Shown here piece after piece: positions 1-9,727 of a DNA stretch of 44,518 nt. Made by a program: the position numbers and the translations under genes. This DNA is from Brachionus plicatilis. Taxonomy: Eukaryota; Rotifera; Eurotatoria; Ploima; Brachionidae. The notes under the pieces are model-generated. The model searched no databases and was not told the origin of the DNA. It worked only from the letters and a program-made list of their open reading frames with translations. Position 1 is the first letter of the stretch, and every line of letters begins with the position of its first letter. The stretch spans positions 1,261,799-1,306,316 of the forward strand of contig QEOQ01000214.1 in assembly GCA_010279815.1 (NCBI GenBank). Reading direction: 5' to 3'.

Positions 1-1184
1 TTTTTTCTTTTTTTTTTGATTAATTAAATCAATAATCAATTAAAATCGTATTAATTTTATTTTTTGTCTTATTAAAACATGAGAAAAATTATCTTTCGTA
101 AAAAAAGGTTCAACAAAGTATGTTGCACATTGTTTCAGTATTTTTTTAAGTAAAGCTTATTAACTTTAATTTCAATTAATCAAAAAAGAAAGAATTTTTG
201 TTCCATTTGTATTTAAATTTCATTATATCTTGATTTTTGAAAAATTAATTGACGGAAAATCATAATGCCCTTTTTTATTTTTATTTTATTAAATGATAAA
301 ATAACACTTATGACACAAACGACAATAGACCTAAGTAAACGTTTTATATTGTTTGTGGAAATATTCGAATAATATGAATAAATGAAATAAAGAATTACAT
401 TTTTATAGTAAAAGAAATAATTAAGAAACATCAATCAAAAATCAAGATAATATCAAATAAAATATTAAAACTTTTAATATTTTATTTATGGTAAGCCTTA
501 CGGAATTGTAGACAATGGTAATTGCAATAACGATGACACTTTAATTTAATTTGATTAAAACATCAAGATATATAACTTGATAAGTTATTGAATTTGAGTA
601 TCGTAGATATTAGTAACAAATCCCATAGTATAGTCCCCACTTTTATACAAGACACGCACAAAATGTAACATTATTTGACTTGTTTGTATTAAATTTATTC
701 ATTAATATGTCACATGTGTTGAAAATATTTTTTGTGTATGTATTTCAAAAAAGTAATTCTTAAATTTGTGAATTAGAAACTTTAAAAAAGTCTAAACAAG
801 CTGAGATTGTAACTATTTTAATTATTACTATTTATCAAAAAATTAATTTAATTAAATTATTGAAATTATTTGCACAGATTTTGCAGACTTCTGCAGAAGA
901 TGAAACAACAGTTGTTTCAATTTGTTTCATTTACAGAACAAGTTTTTGACTTTAAGAACAAAAGTTATAAAATTTTTTAATTTTTGTATTGGAAGTTTTG
1001 TATGAAATTTCACAATGGCCGATGTTTAAAATATTTTTTTCAATTTCAAATAAAAAAATAATTTTAAGTAAAAATTGATAGCATTTTCATACCAAAAATT
1101 CTTTATTGAATTAGAATGAGTTTAATTTTCATTTTGAAAATTGAAAAAAAGTTAAAAATTTTTGTTCAACTTTTAAATAATTTA

Positions 1185-1262
1185 TTTATTTATTTACAGT
1201 TACCATAGATGGGATCCTACTGTTTCCCATCTTCGCAAGTCTAGCTTGCTAGCTTGTTGTAA
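1185..1262 (-). repeat. Dispersed repeat with hairpin and TAAA tail, copy 1
   Basis: A 60-bp core (1201-1260) is shared with 24842-24897: both have TACCATAGATG, a hairpin, CGCAAG and a GCTTGCT-rich stretch. Here the hairpin stem is GATGGGA (1208-1214) with TCCCATC (1225-1231). Read on the minus strand, the repeat runs into a (TAAA)n tract at 1182-1198. That is how many non-LTR retroelement 3' ends look, so I infer a LINE or SINE tail. The class is not proven. Confidence 0.5.
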
Positions 1263-1651
1263 CAATTTTTTTTTGCCTTTTGTTTATTGTTTATAATTAA
1301 CTTTTTTAAAACTTTTTTAAACAAAATTTACTTTTTTTTTACTAAAAATTACCACTATTAAATAAAATTTCACGTAAAATTATGTGAAAAAAATTAATTT
1401 CTTTTTTTACGAATTCAGGCCCAAAAAAATTTAAAAAAAGTCAAAAAATGTCAAAATCCTCAAAAAAAATGGTATTTTTTGGAATTTTTACTTTTTACAA
1501 AAATTTACGTAATTTCCGGTAATTTTACGTGAAATTACGTAAAAACAGTTTTTCGTTGCAGTACTGTATAAACATTAACATTTAAATTTAAAATGATCGA
1601 ATGCTGATCAACTTTTGTCTTAAATTTATTAATTTTATTTTAATTTTTTGT

Positions 1652-1694
1652 TTTTTACATCGCCTTCAAGGCGTTCATTGAATAAATAAATAAT
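1652..1694 (+). repeat. LINE-like 3' tail with stem-loop
   Basis: The stem-loop CGCCTTCAAGGCG is followed by TTCATTGAATAAATAAATAA. A short hairpin just before a TAAA-type tail is a common 3' terminus of non-LTR retrotransposons. No reverse transcriptase remnant is visible upstream, so this would be a severely 5'-truncated copy. The assignment is by form only. Confidence 0.4.
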
Positions 1695-2931
1695 GCCTAA
1701 TTCTCGAAACTGATATAAAAATAAACAATTGAAAATAACATTTTTTTTTTTTTAATTTGAAGGAGTTTTAGAAATAGCATTTGCTCTGATCTAGTTAACC
1801 TGGTTTTACCTTTTCAACAATCCAAAATACCCAAACGCCCTTTCTGTTTTAATCTTTGCCTTTAAACATAAATAATAAAAATTAAAGAAAATTAAAATTA
1901 ATTTATCATCCTTCAAGTTTTTGACTTTGGAAAACATAGATTCATCTATTTCGAAAATTTTACCTACTCTGCCCAAGTATAAATTTTTAATCCAAATATT
2001 TTTTTTCCTTCTTATTTTTTAATTTTATTTTCAATATTACATTTAGTTTTTTGCTTGCAATATTAACTCAAAATTATTTTATTTTGATTTTTTTAAAATC
2101 GTATTCTTTAAATAGGCGAATTAATTTTTTTAAGAGTTAATATCAACATTTTTTGTAAAATGTTTTTAAAAAGTGTCAGCTTTTTTATTTAAATTGGAAT
2201 TTTTTTTTTAAAAATGCTTTTGAATGAAATTTTCAATTTTTTTTTAAAAGTTAAACCTCCATTTCGTAGTTCAACTATCTAATAATTATATTTGTTAGAT
2301 CAATATTAGAATTGTTGAGATCGTTTGGCTTAAAACTAATAAAATTAATTTGAAAATTGAAATGAAAAATTTTTAATAATATTTAGACAAAAATTATAAT
2401 AATTCGCTCATTTAAAGCAAATTAAAAATTTGACAATTCATTGAGTCAGATTTTAGTCTATTTAATGTATATTTTAAAAATTAAATTTTTATTAATTTTT
2501 CAAGTCAATTTTAAATTTTTCTCAGAAATAACGCCGCATCAATTTTTTTTGTCGGCTTAATTTGTGATCCTGCACCTAATGCATAATTCAAAAAAATAAT
2601 ATTTTTTTTATGACAGAAACTCTATTGTTATTGCTGTATTAAATTAAAAAACCACCAAAATTGTGTTTCGTGTTCTGAGGCTGCAATATCGAACGAGGAA
2701 ATACAGTATTAATTTAACTTAAGTTACAAATGAAAATATGTCGAATTTAAATTTATCTTTTTCTAATAAAAATTAGACTTTGCTTTTGAAAAATAGAAAA
2801 TATTCAAGCAGGTTATTTTAGAAAAAAAGGATTAGATTTTTTTAAAAGAAAAATAATTTCATGATAGTCTTGAGCTTGTTTGAATTTTATTTGCTTTGAC
2901 AGAAATTCAGAATTTTGGAATTTTAGTAAAA

Positions 2932-3113
2932 ATGAGTGAAAAAAAAACAGGTAACTTATAAATTTATTTTAAATTTTTTAAATCTAATTTATGTTAAAAC
3001 AATTAAATGTAATTTATAGCTAAATCAAATAATTTCTGAAAAAATTAATTTTTTAGTTGCCTTAGAAAACGAAAATCTTGATAAATTCTATATTGATGAT
3101 CAAGATAAATAGT
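2932..3113 (+). CDS. Possible tiny two-exon gene (about 24 aa)
   Basis: ATG at 2932 opens MSEKKT and reaches a donor GTAACT after 2950 (phase 1). An acceptor TTTTTTAG ends at 3056, and the frame then continues through VALENENLDKFYIDDQDK to TAG at 3111-3113. The product would be about 24 residues and acidic. The MSEKK start and the acid-aromatic pattern faintly recall the N-terminus of the proteasome/BRCA2 factor SEM1 (DSS1), but the SEM1 C-terminal half is not seen. It may be a decayed copy, the start of a longer spliced gene, or chance. Only the splice-compatible frame is seen; the identity is speculative. Confidence 0.22.
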
Positions 3114-3808
3114 TTCAAATTTTTTTCTTTATTTTTTCAAAATGGATTCCCAAAACTTAAGATGACTTAGGACAATTTCATTTCCCAATCTTGTTACAAA
3201 AAAATCAACTCTATGCATTTTTTTGAAATTAAAAAGCTGATTTTTGTATTTTTATTAATTATTTTAAACAAAATAAAATTGGAACAAAAGTTCAAATAAT
3301 GGCAGTGTCAATTAACTAAAAATTCAAAAATTTTATATATTAAAAATTTAAAATTTTAAAAGGTATGTACAGGAAAAAAAAAAGATTTAATTTTCAAGTC
3401 GATTAAAAATAGTTTCCAGAAACACATGTTTATTAGTTAAGAATTAAAGTCACTTAGATATTTACACAAAAAAAAAAGGGTAGTCAGACAAACCATATCC
3501 AGACTAAAATGACTTTTATTCAGACATAAGTCAGAAAAAAACGCCTGTTGCGCCCTGGTTTTGATATCTGTATAAAACTTTACCAAATAACTTTTGGTAA
3601 AATACTTAATTGAATAGGAGCTGCTTGGATTTTCGTAGAAAAATTACTTTTTGTAAAAGTCTACCAACCAAAAAAAAAATGAGTTGCAAATTTCAAATTT
3701 GACTTAGCAAAAAAAAATAACCATATTCTATAATTATTGAAAAGATTTAAAATTTTTAATTCTTAGCTTTTAATTTTAAAATATCAAAAAAAATTATTTC
3801 TGATAAAC
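3114..3808. other. AT-rich intergenic DNA
   Basis: No gene seen. Between about 3470 and 3540 there are scattered AGTC/GACTT words resembling the interior of the hAT-type MITEs elsewhere in the window, but no clear CAGAGTTG terminus or target-site duplication. Confidence 0.4.
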
Positions 3809-4269
3809 ATGTTGATTTCAAAGTTAGGCCTATTAATTGAATTTTTTAAAGAAAAAAATATTCAAAAAGCCCTCAGAAGAGCCGTCAAAAGTATTTCGTT
3901 TCGTACTTGTTTATTGTCGATTTTCGGAGCTGCAACATCCGCACTATTGTGTAATAATGAAACCGAAATTTTTGACTCAAAATCGAAAGAGTTCATTCGG
4001 ATGTATATGCTTCCATATGGCTTTTTTGTTGGAGAATACAGTTTCCGACACCACAAAAAAATTTTCCCACCTCATTCATGGTCAAAATCATTCAATAGTA
4101 AAATCTTAAATTATTAAAATTTTAATTTTATAAAGTTTTCTCCTTAGATCCACGACATTCACTATTTCAGAGCGCTTTTGGAGCATTTTTATCATTATTG
4201 ATATTTGATGTAGTTTCATTCAATAAAGAAAAATATTTAACAGCACAAAAAAGAAATAACAAAATTTAA
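3809..4269 (+). CDS. Unknown small membrane protein, two exons, 136 aa
   Basis: Exon 1 is 3809-4097 and exon 2 is 4148-4269. The 50-bp intron starts GTAAAA and ends TTTTCTCCTTAG, and joining restores one frame (..SKSFN-N-PRHSLF..). I do not recognise the family. The protein starts with a short amphipathic stretch (FFKEKNIQKALRRAVKSI). It then has a hydrophobic span near residues 33-49 (CLLSIFGAATSALLC), a region rich in Tyr, Phe, His and Pro (YGFFVGEYSFRHHKKIFPPH), and a second hydrophobic span near 103-120, ending in a basic tail. AATAAA overlaps the end (4270-4275). A second, decayed copy with the same intron lies at about 5500-5745, which supports both the exon structure and a local duplication. 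The 64-aa minus-strand frame over the same DNA is a shadow. It could be a mitochondrial or ER membrane protein. Confidence 0.6.
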
Positions 4270-4338
4270 AATAAAGTTAATTTCCTTTTACAGAAAAAAA
4301 ACCTTAAAATTTTCAAAGTTATCAATTAAAATAAAATA

Positions 4339-5205
4339 CAGTCGAGTCTTTATAATACGATGTGTTTGGGCGGAAAAAATGGACATCGTATTAACCAGTA
4401 TCGTATTAATCAATTTTGCATGTTAAAGGATGGGAAGAAAAAAATTGGAAATAAATTTTTTTTAAGGAATTAAAGGTAATATTATGCCTTTTTTAAACCC
4501 GTTTAACCATCCATTGCTAGCTTTAAAATCAGTTTGATTTAACAAAGTTGCATATTTAATAGCCTGGGCTTGAATCAAAGGACCGTTAAGAGTAATATTT
4601 TTATATGCCAAAACTGATTTGAACCAGTGATCAAGGGCCTCTTCAATTTTAACATAATTAGAACCCCTCATTCTTTTAGAGCTAGGATTGATTAAATTAT
4701 TTTCTTGATTCTCTGCCTTAAGAATAGAAGAAACAGTACTCTGAGGTCTATTATATTTCTTCACAAGTTCTGTGACAGTGAGATTATTTTTATTAAAATC
4801 ATTCGAAATTTCAAGTTTTTCTTCTAATGACAAAGGTTTTCTTTTGATTTGAGTGAACATTTTTTGTTTAGATAAATATATAAATTTACCTTCATATATA
4901 CACAAGCAATTAAATTAACATTATTAATATTTAATTATATTTAATAATTACTGGATTTCATTGGTCTTCTATTTTTTTGTTTAAGAGATTAATATCGTAT
5001 TAAAAACGATCAATTACCATTAATTTGTTTGTTTTTTTCTGAATTAACCTATCGTATTAATTAGATATCGTAATAAAGAATCATCGTATTAATCATCATA
5101 AGAAATTTAACAGATAGTTATATTAGGGAATGTAAATTATGAAAAAAAATATCGTTATAAAGCGAATATCGTATTAATCAGCATCGTAATAACAAGACTC
5201 GACTG
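4339..5205. mobile_element. Non-autonomous pogo/Tigger-like DNA transposon
   Basis: An 867-bp element with inverted termini CAGTCGAGTCTT at both ends, flanked by TA (4337-4338 and 5206-5207), as in the Tc1/mariner/pogo superfamily. Outside the ORF the element is filled with many copies of ATCGTATTAAT and its reverse, for example near 4383, 4400, 4992, 5050, 5088, 5168 and 5183. These are candidate transposase-binding subterminal repeats. The only coding sequence is the DNA-binding N-terminus (4462-4860, minus); no DDE catalytic domain fits in the element. It sits between the intact and decayed copies of the membrane-protein gene. Confidence 0.88.
4462..4860 (-). CDS. Pogo-type transposase N-terminus (DNA-binding part only)
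   Basis: About 132 aa from the ATG at 4860; an upstream in-frame ATG at 4905 gives 147 aa, but the downstream ATG begins with the family-typical KRKPLSLEEKLEI. Residues about 8-55 form the CENP-B N-terminal/Psq-type helix-turn-helix (LSLEEKLEI..VTELVKKYNRPQSTVSSIL). Residues about 80-125 form the CENP-B/Tc5-type HTH (GPLIQAQAIKYA..FKASNGWLNGFKKG). The frame ends just after this second HTH. Full-length transposases of this family continue for about 300 residues with a DDE domain, which is absent. It is a deletion derivative whose remaining frame is uninterrupted. It may be inert, or could encode a DNA-binding competitor of a full-length transposase; that role is inference. Confidence 0.8.
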   Translation of the reverse strand: MFTQIKRKPLSLEEKLEISNDFNKNNLTVTELVKKYNRPQSTVSSILKAENQENNLINPSSKRMRGSNYVKIEEALDHWFKSVLAYKNITLNGPLIQAQAIKYATLLNQTDFKASNGWLNGFKKGIILPLIP

Positions 5206-5374
5206 TATCATTATTTTTTAAAATATCTTCTTTGTTTTGATTCTTTTTTACACTCTAATACAACTGAAAAATTGAAATTGAAAAAGAACTTGAAAAAAAT
5301 AAACTAAAGTAAGCCAAAAGTCAGGAAAAGAAAAGCACAAGTGAGCTAAAATAAAAAGCACGCAGTTTTGTCAA

Positions 5375-5527
5375 ATGAACTCAGATTTTTTGCTTGAAGT
5401 AAACTGGCCAACGTTTGGACAGGGTGTCGTATCTGGGCACACGAAAACTTTGCATGAATGGTGTGGTAATATCTCGAAATTCATCCTGGAGCTTTCAAAT
5501 CATATGAAACTCCGCAATATTGTGTAA
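5375..5527 (+). pseudogene. 50-codon ORF of unknown origin fused to duplicate copy
   Basis: ATG at 5375 opens MNSDFLLEVNWPTFGQG and ends at TAA 5525-5527, already inside the decayed duplicate of the 3809 gene. Base composition here is clearly less AT-rich than the flanks, suggesting former coding DNA from another gene. I do not recognise the product. Its C-terminus is read in a different frame from the membrane-protein gene, so it is probably a chimera of two fragments rather than a working gene. Confidence 0.25.
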
Positions 5528-5745
5528 TAATGAAACCGAAATTTTTGACTCAAAATCGAGAGTTCATTCGGTTATATATGCTTCCATATGGCTTTTTTGT
5601 TCAAGAATACAGGATATCCGACACTACCTCATTCTTGATCAAAATCATACAATAGTAAGTTATTCAATCATTAAAATTTAAATTTCATCAAGTTTTCTCC
5701 TTAGATCCACTCTATTCGCTAATTCAATGCGCTTTTAAACTTTAA
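5500..5745 (+). pseudogene. Decayed duplicate of the 3809 membrane-protein gene
   Basis: Homology to the intact copy begins around CTCCGCAATATTGTGTAATA and runs through the end of exon 1, the intron (here with the better donor GTAAGT) and the start of exon 2 (ATCCACTCTATTCGC). Small deletions relative to 3950-4180, for example AAATCGAGAG for AAATCGAAAGAG, destroy the frame, and the copy ends near 5745. Retention of the intron means it arose by DNA duplication, not retroposition. Confidence 0.8.
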
Positions 5746-6640
5746 AAGTCACGGCCGTATCAAACTCAACATTACTAAAGAATAGCACTCAGAACAATAA
5801 TAAACGTTACCATTTAAGTATTGAAGACGGGGCTAGAACAGCTCGACCTGAGACAATAACGATAATATAAAAACGAACAATTATAATAAATATAAAAATT
5901 GAATAATGAAAATCAAAATAAAACCAACAAATCAATCTTATTAATCGTCTAAACATTTGTCTGATCATCCTAATATAATTTGAAAAATAATTCACTTTCA
6001 ATGCCATCATCAATTAGTATCATGATGTATTTAAAAACTTTTTATACAAAAACCAAACGAAACAATTCTTCGGATGCTTGTGTAGACCATCAAACTGAAT
6101 CGAATAAACTTAATTATCAGATCTTAAGAACAAATTCTTTGTATCGAAATTAGTATATATGAATCCATTCTATGAACTCGAACTTCAATACGAGTTCTGT
6201 GAAAAACAAATCTCCATTCTAGAATTTTGGATTTTGAATAGAAAAATCTAGGTACATATGAAAGTAAACCTTGTTCTCCTTTTTTTTATTCAGGTTTGCA
6301 AACGTTTCTTTAAATGATAATATTATTTGAATCTGTATAAGTCATATGGTTTTTCTTTTTTAAAGCTCTAATTACTGGACCGAAATTGAGCCAGTGAGGT
6401 CCTTTAAAAAGCTTTTTTTTTAAAAAGAACTCGCAAGCTAAAATCCAATAATTTTGTAATTACTTTTTTTTCAATCTTTAATGCAGTTTAAAAAAAACAG
6501 TTCTTAGCCCTAATTTGGGACCATCTATATCAAAAGTGATTCTAACTGAGGATGCTTGGTAATTCAATTTCAATTTCAGGGTAAATCAACAGGTCCATGT
6601 CTCCAAAGACTTTCTATAACTTTACTTTTAATCAGAGTAA
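5746..6640. other. Intergenic, moderately complex sequence
   Basis: No gene seen. 5745-6250 is less homopolymeric than the surroundings and may be old coding or transposon sequence, but all frames carry stops. The 68-aa minus-strand frame (5807-6013) is hydrophobic low-complexity sequence that I do not accept as a gene. Confidence 0.4.
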
Positions 6641-6644
6641 CATT

Positions 6645-6960
6645 TAACGTTTAACGGCCAATAACAACCACAAACAACAATACTACTTCTTTTACTACTT
6701 TACTTCTATTACTACTACTACTACTACTTTACTTCTACTACTGATACTACTACTACTTCTTTAACGAAGTTACGTAGTAGGAGCAATAGTAGTATTGTTG
6801 TAGGTCTTTGGCCGTTGGTTGTTGGTAGTGGTTGGCCGTTGACCGTTGATAATTGTTGGTAGTGGTTGAAAGTTGGTTGTGTTGTTGTTGGAAGAAAGTT
6901 GCTTGTAGCTTGGGGTTGTTGGTAGTGGGTGATTGTTGGCCGTTGGTATTTTTTTATTTT
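6645..6960. repeat. TAC/GTT microsatellite and GTTGGTAGTGG minisatellite
   Basis: A (TAC)n/(ACT)n tract at about 6690-6760 is followed by GTAGTAG and then GTTG-rich imperfect repeats of a unit like GTTGGTAGTGGTTGGCCGTT up to 6955. The start (GGCCAATAACAACCAC) and the later GTAGTATTGTTG..GGCCGTTGG are imperfect inverted copies, so the tract can fold back. Confidence 0.75.
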
Positions 6961-7062
6961 TTTAATTAAAATATGTGTTTTTTTTTTTTTTAATTAATAA
7001 ACATATTTAATTACCTTAAATTTTTATATTTTTATGATTTTTTAACCAATTTTTTTTTTCAG

Positions 7063-7302
7063 CGTGGCAGTCCAAAAATCTGCCCGCCAAGCTAAAAGGC
7101 TAAATGACCGCCCGCCTCAATGTTGACCGTATCTTTGACTGTCCGCTTTTTTTTAAAAGGTCCAAAATTTTAACCGTCAAGCTGACCTGCTTGACTTGGA
7201 CTTTTTCTAAATAAATTTTTAAGTCATCAACTTGACTTAAAGAAAAAAAAATAATTTTAAGTCATGACTTAGACTTAAAACTGTGACTTAAAAACAAGTC
7301 TG
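7063..7302. mobile_element. hAT-type MITE, truncated copy
   Basis: The right end GACTTAAAAACAAGTCTG and the inner block TTTTTTCAGCG(T/C)GGCAGTCCAAAA match the complete copy at 12959-13163. The left TIR is not found, so the copy is truncated or rearranged. The interior is rich in AAGTC/GACTT words, with an extra segment containing several GACCG words. Confidence 0.6.
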
Positions 7303-7320
7303 CTTTTAATATACTTAATT

Positions 7321-7620
7321 GAAAAGCGACGCTGCAAGAGAAGGTCGACCTCCTTGAAAACGACGAGTGGCTCGAAAACAGGATGAAAATTGCAATGGTA
7401 TTATCGCGAAAAACAAGGTTCGCTGCATAAGCACTACCTTAGTATTTGATAGACAAAACGAGCAATATAAAAACCAAGAAAACGAAAACGAGTTTAAGAT
7501 TAACGAGACAGACAGGACCAATTACGGTTCGCCCCAAGAAAAAGGTAATACTGAGGAAACACCCCACAGGCAGGCACCGGAAGTCGATAAATTAATATGT
7601 AAGGTTTGGATGATAATTAT
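7321..7620 (+). pseudogene. Frameshifted ORF remnant, probably transposon-derived
   Basis: One frame reads KATLQEKVDLLENDEWLENR and on to a TAA near 7429. A second overlapping frame continues as STTLVFDRQNEQYKNQENEN and on to about 7600. The two look like halves of one charged, GC-richer coding region separated by a frameshift. I cannot name the family; position next to the MULE remnant makes a mobile-element origin likely. Confidence 0.4.
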
Positions 7621-7662
7621 CTGTATTTTTCAAATAATTAGTTTATGTCAAATTTAATTAGT

Positions 7663-7839
7663 TTTTGTAAAAAAAAAAATTAATATAAATTTTGTCAGAA
7701 CTAAATAAAAAATAAATTTAGTTATGCAACAAAATAATTAGTTCATTTTCAAAACAATTTTTTTTTGCTAAATTTCATTAATTTCAAACTGAAATAATTT
7801 TAATCTTATTAATTTTTACATTTAACTCGTTGGTTAAAA
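7663..7839. other. AT-rich spacer
   Basis: Poly-A/T rich sequence between two transposon-derived coding remnants; nothing else seen. Confidence 0.4.
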
Positions 7840-8138
7840 ATGGTAAAATTCGACCAAAATTGGAAAATTATAGATTTACAAAATGAGTGTAAACGACTTA
7901 AAATATCTTACGGGGGAAAAAAGGCAGACTTAATTAAGCGCTTAAACAAATTAAACTCAGAAAAATCGACTCGGTTGAGGGTATTGAATGTAGGAATGAA
8001 GAGTTAATCGAAGTTGAGATCTCTGTGCCGTCACATTTTACGAACGAAGCAAGGCAAGAGGATAGTGAATCAGATAATGAATGTGTAATTAATGTAAATG
8101 GGAAAAGAGTGTATAATGTTTATTTAATAGATAGTTAG
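7840..8138 (+). pseudogene. SAP-domain ORF with one frameshift
   Basis: ATG 7840 begins MVKFDQNWKIIDLQNECKRL and continues ISYGGKKADLIKRLNKL, a clear SAP motif (helix, GGKKADLI, helix; DNA-binding) over residues about 8-42. This frame stops at 8007. An overlapping +1 frame from about 7965 (DSVEGIECRNEELIEVEISV) runs on to TAG at 8136-8138, so a single indel splits the gene. Together with the downstream SWIM ORF it is most simply read as one decayed transposase gene or a two-gene element. Confidence 0.6.
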
Positions 8139-8161
8139 CATATAGTCTTTTTAAAAAAAAG

Positions 8162-8941
8162 TGGAGCAACATCAACAATAATATAGATATTTTTTTAAGT
8201 TATTTTGATTCGGAGTGGGTAAATTGTAGAAATTCAGGCTGGTATGAAGGGTTTGCTTTGAATATACCTTCAACTGATAATGGATTAGAGAGTAAAAATG
8301 GGAAAATCAAATTGATTCATACTCTTAGATCTAGATTATCAGTAAATGTTTATCTGTCAAATGCTGTAAATATGTTAAGGCACTGGTCAATTGATACCTT
8401 GAGTGACAAAAAATTTGTTGATAGTATTGATTATAGTGAAAAAGGTTGGAAATTGGCTTCAAGTTACCTTTATAGTGGAAAGGCAGTAATAAAGCGTCTT
8501 GGTCATAGTAATAGTTTCGTATTAACTGAAAAGGATCTTGCAAATTCTATTAATCAAGATTTTATATACATGAGATTTGACAAAATAAAATCAACAACTT
8601 TTGAATTTTTAATGGAATCATTAAAGAACCACAAAATTGTTAAATTAAATTCGCATCACTGGGCCAATAGTAACTGTACTTGTTGTTACTATTTAAAAAA
8701 TTATCACTGCTTTCATATTATCGCTCTAGCCGTGAGTCAGAAGTTGGTTGAAATACCAATTAAGTATATTAAGAATCCTGTTGTACCTAAATCTAAAGTT
8801 TGCGGAGTACAAACAAAGATTACGGGTGCACTTGGTTCCTATATGAGAATAGACAAAGACGTTTTGAACCAACGTTTTTTATTCTTTCTTTTTATTAACT
8901 TTTTTCTTTTGGACGGGCTAAATCCTAATCCATTGCATTAA
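8162..8941 (+). pseudogene. MULE-like transposase C-terminal fragment with SWIM zinc finger
   Basis: The open frame enters at about 8139 without a start codon (KKKWSNINNNIDIFLSYFDS) and runs to TAA 8939-8941. An internal ATG at 8258 gives 227 aa. Typical MULE features are visible: GWYEGFA..IPSTDNGLESKNG followed by an R/K-rich helix, then a SWIM zinc finger CTC..KNYHCFHIIALAV, in which CxC and CxH flank a short linker. The catalytic DDE region upstream is missing. Frame breaks between the SAP ORF and this ORF mark it as dead. It is derived from a plus-strand element whose ends I could not place. Confidence 0.75.
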
Positions 8942-9727
8942 ATTTTTTATCATTTTGTATCGAATAGTGTTGTAGATCACATGGAAAATTTTCAATTAAT
9001 TAAGATTTAAATTTCAAATAAAATTCTTTGCAATTTTAAAAAAATAATGATTTTTTTGACTATTTTACAATTTTTTAATGAGTTTTTTGTAAAAGAGCAA
9101 ATCTTTTTTGCAAGTATTCAGAGTCATTGATGGTCTTTAACAGAGTTGTTTAAGTCCCAAAAAAAGTTCAAGTCAATAAAAAAAAATCCAAGTCCGGACT
9201 TTAAAATTTTGAATACTGAAGAAGAATTATGAAAAAAGTCAAGAAAGAAGTCCGGACTTGGATTTTTTTTTATTGACTTGAACTTTTTTTGGGACTTTTA
9301 AACAACTCTGGTTTTTAACTATTTAACCATTATAACGTAAATTTACGTAAAATTTGATAAATTCCAATTATCAAATTAATATTGTTAATCTATAAATATT
9401 TGTATTTTTCTGACTAATTATGTTTATAAAATTTAAATTTTTAAATACTTTTAATTTTTGATTTATTATCTTTGTGGCTGAAAAAACCAACAAAATATGG
9501 AAAAAAATTAATCTTGTAAAATGAGAAAAACTTAAGAATACAATTTATAGTACAAAGTGAAAATATTATGAAACTTCATGATTAGTAAATATAAATTCTT
9601 TAAAAAAAGAACTCAACTATTTACTAAAAAAGCATTTCGTAACAAAAAATAAAGTGTTAATTATTTTCCAACAAAATATTATATATTACGATAGAAATTT
9701 TTCTGTAAATGATCATACCTAGTTAAA
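8942..9727. other. Intergenic with one MITE
   Basis: AT-rich spacer upstream of the GT31 gene. It holds the MITE at 9141-9310 and an ACGTAAATTTACGTAA palindromic word at about 9338. No promoter motif could be assigned. Confidence 0.4.
9141..9310. mobile_element. hAT-type MITE (170 bp, near-perfect fold-back)
   Basis: Arms 9141-9200 and 9249-9310 are almost exact inverted copies, starting CAGAGTTGTTTAAGTCCC and meeting at AGTCCGGACTT. Flanks are GTCTTTAA (9133-9140) and GTTTTTAA (9311-9318), an 8-bp target-site duplication with one mismatch. The 8-bp duplication and the CAGAGTTG start fit the hAT superfamily. It has no coding capacity. Confidence 0.85.

Larger units (their letters stand above)
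1..2931. other. AT-rich intergenic DNA
   Basis: Homopolymer-rich sequence with no open frame I would call a gene. The only longer reading frame, 213-434 on the minus strand, is low-complexity Phe/Ile/Tyr/Asn sequence as expected by chance at this base composition. The recognisable contents are the two retroelement-like ends at 1185-1262 and 1652-1694 and a few TTACGTAA-type palindromic words around 1500-1545. Confidence 0.6.

Noticed and set aside
213..434. 73-aa minus-strand ORF
   Set aside because: Low-complexity F/Y/I/N/K composition with no domain, expected by chance in A/T-rich DNA; the same holds for 5807-6013, 20971-21153, 21855-22049 and 29670-29870.
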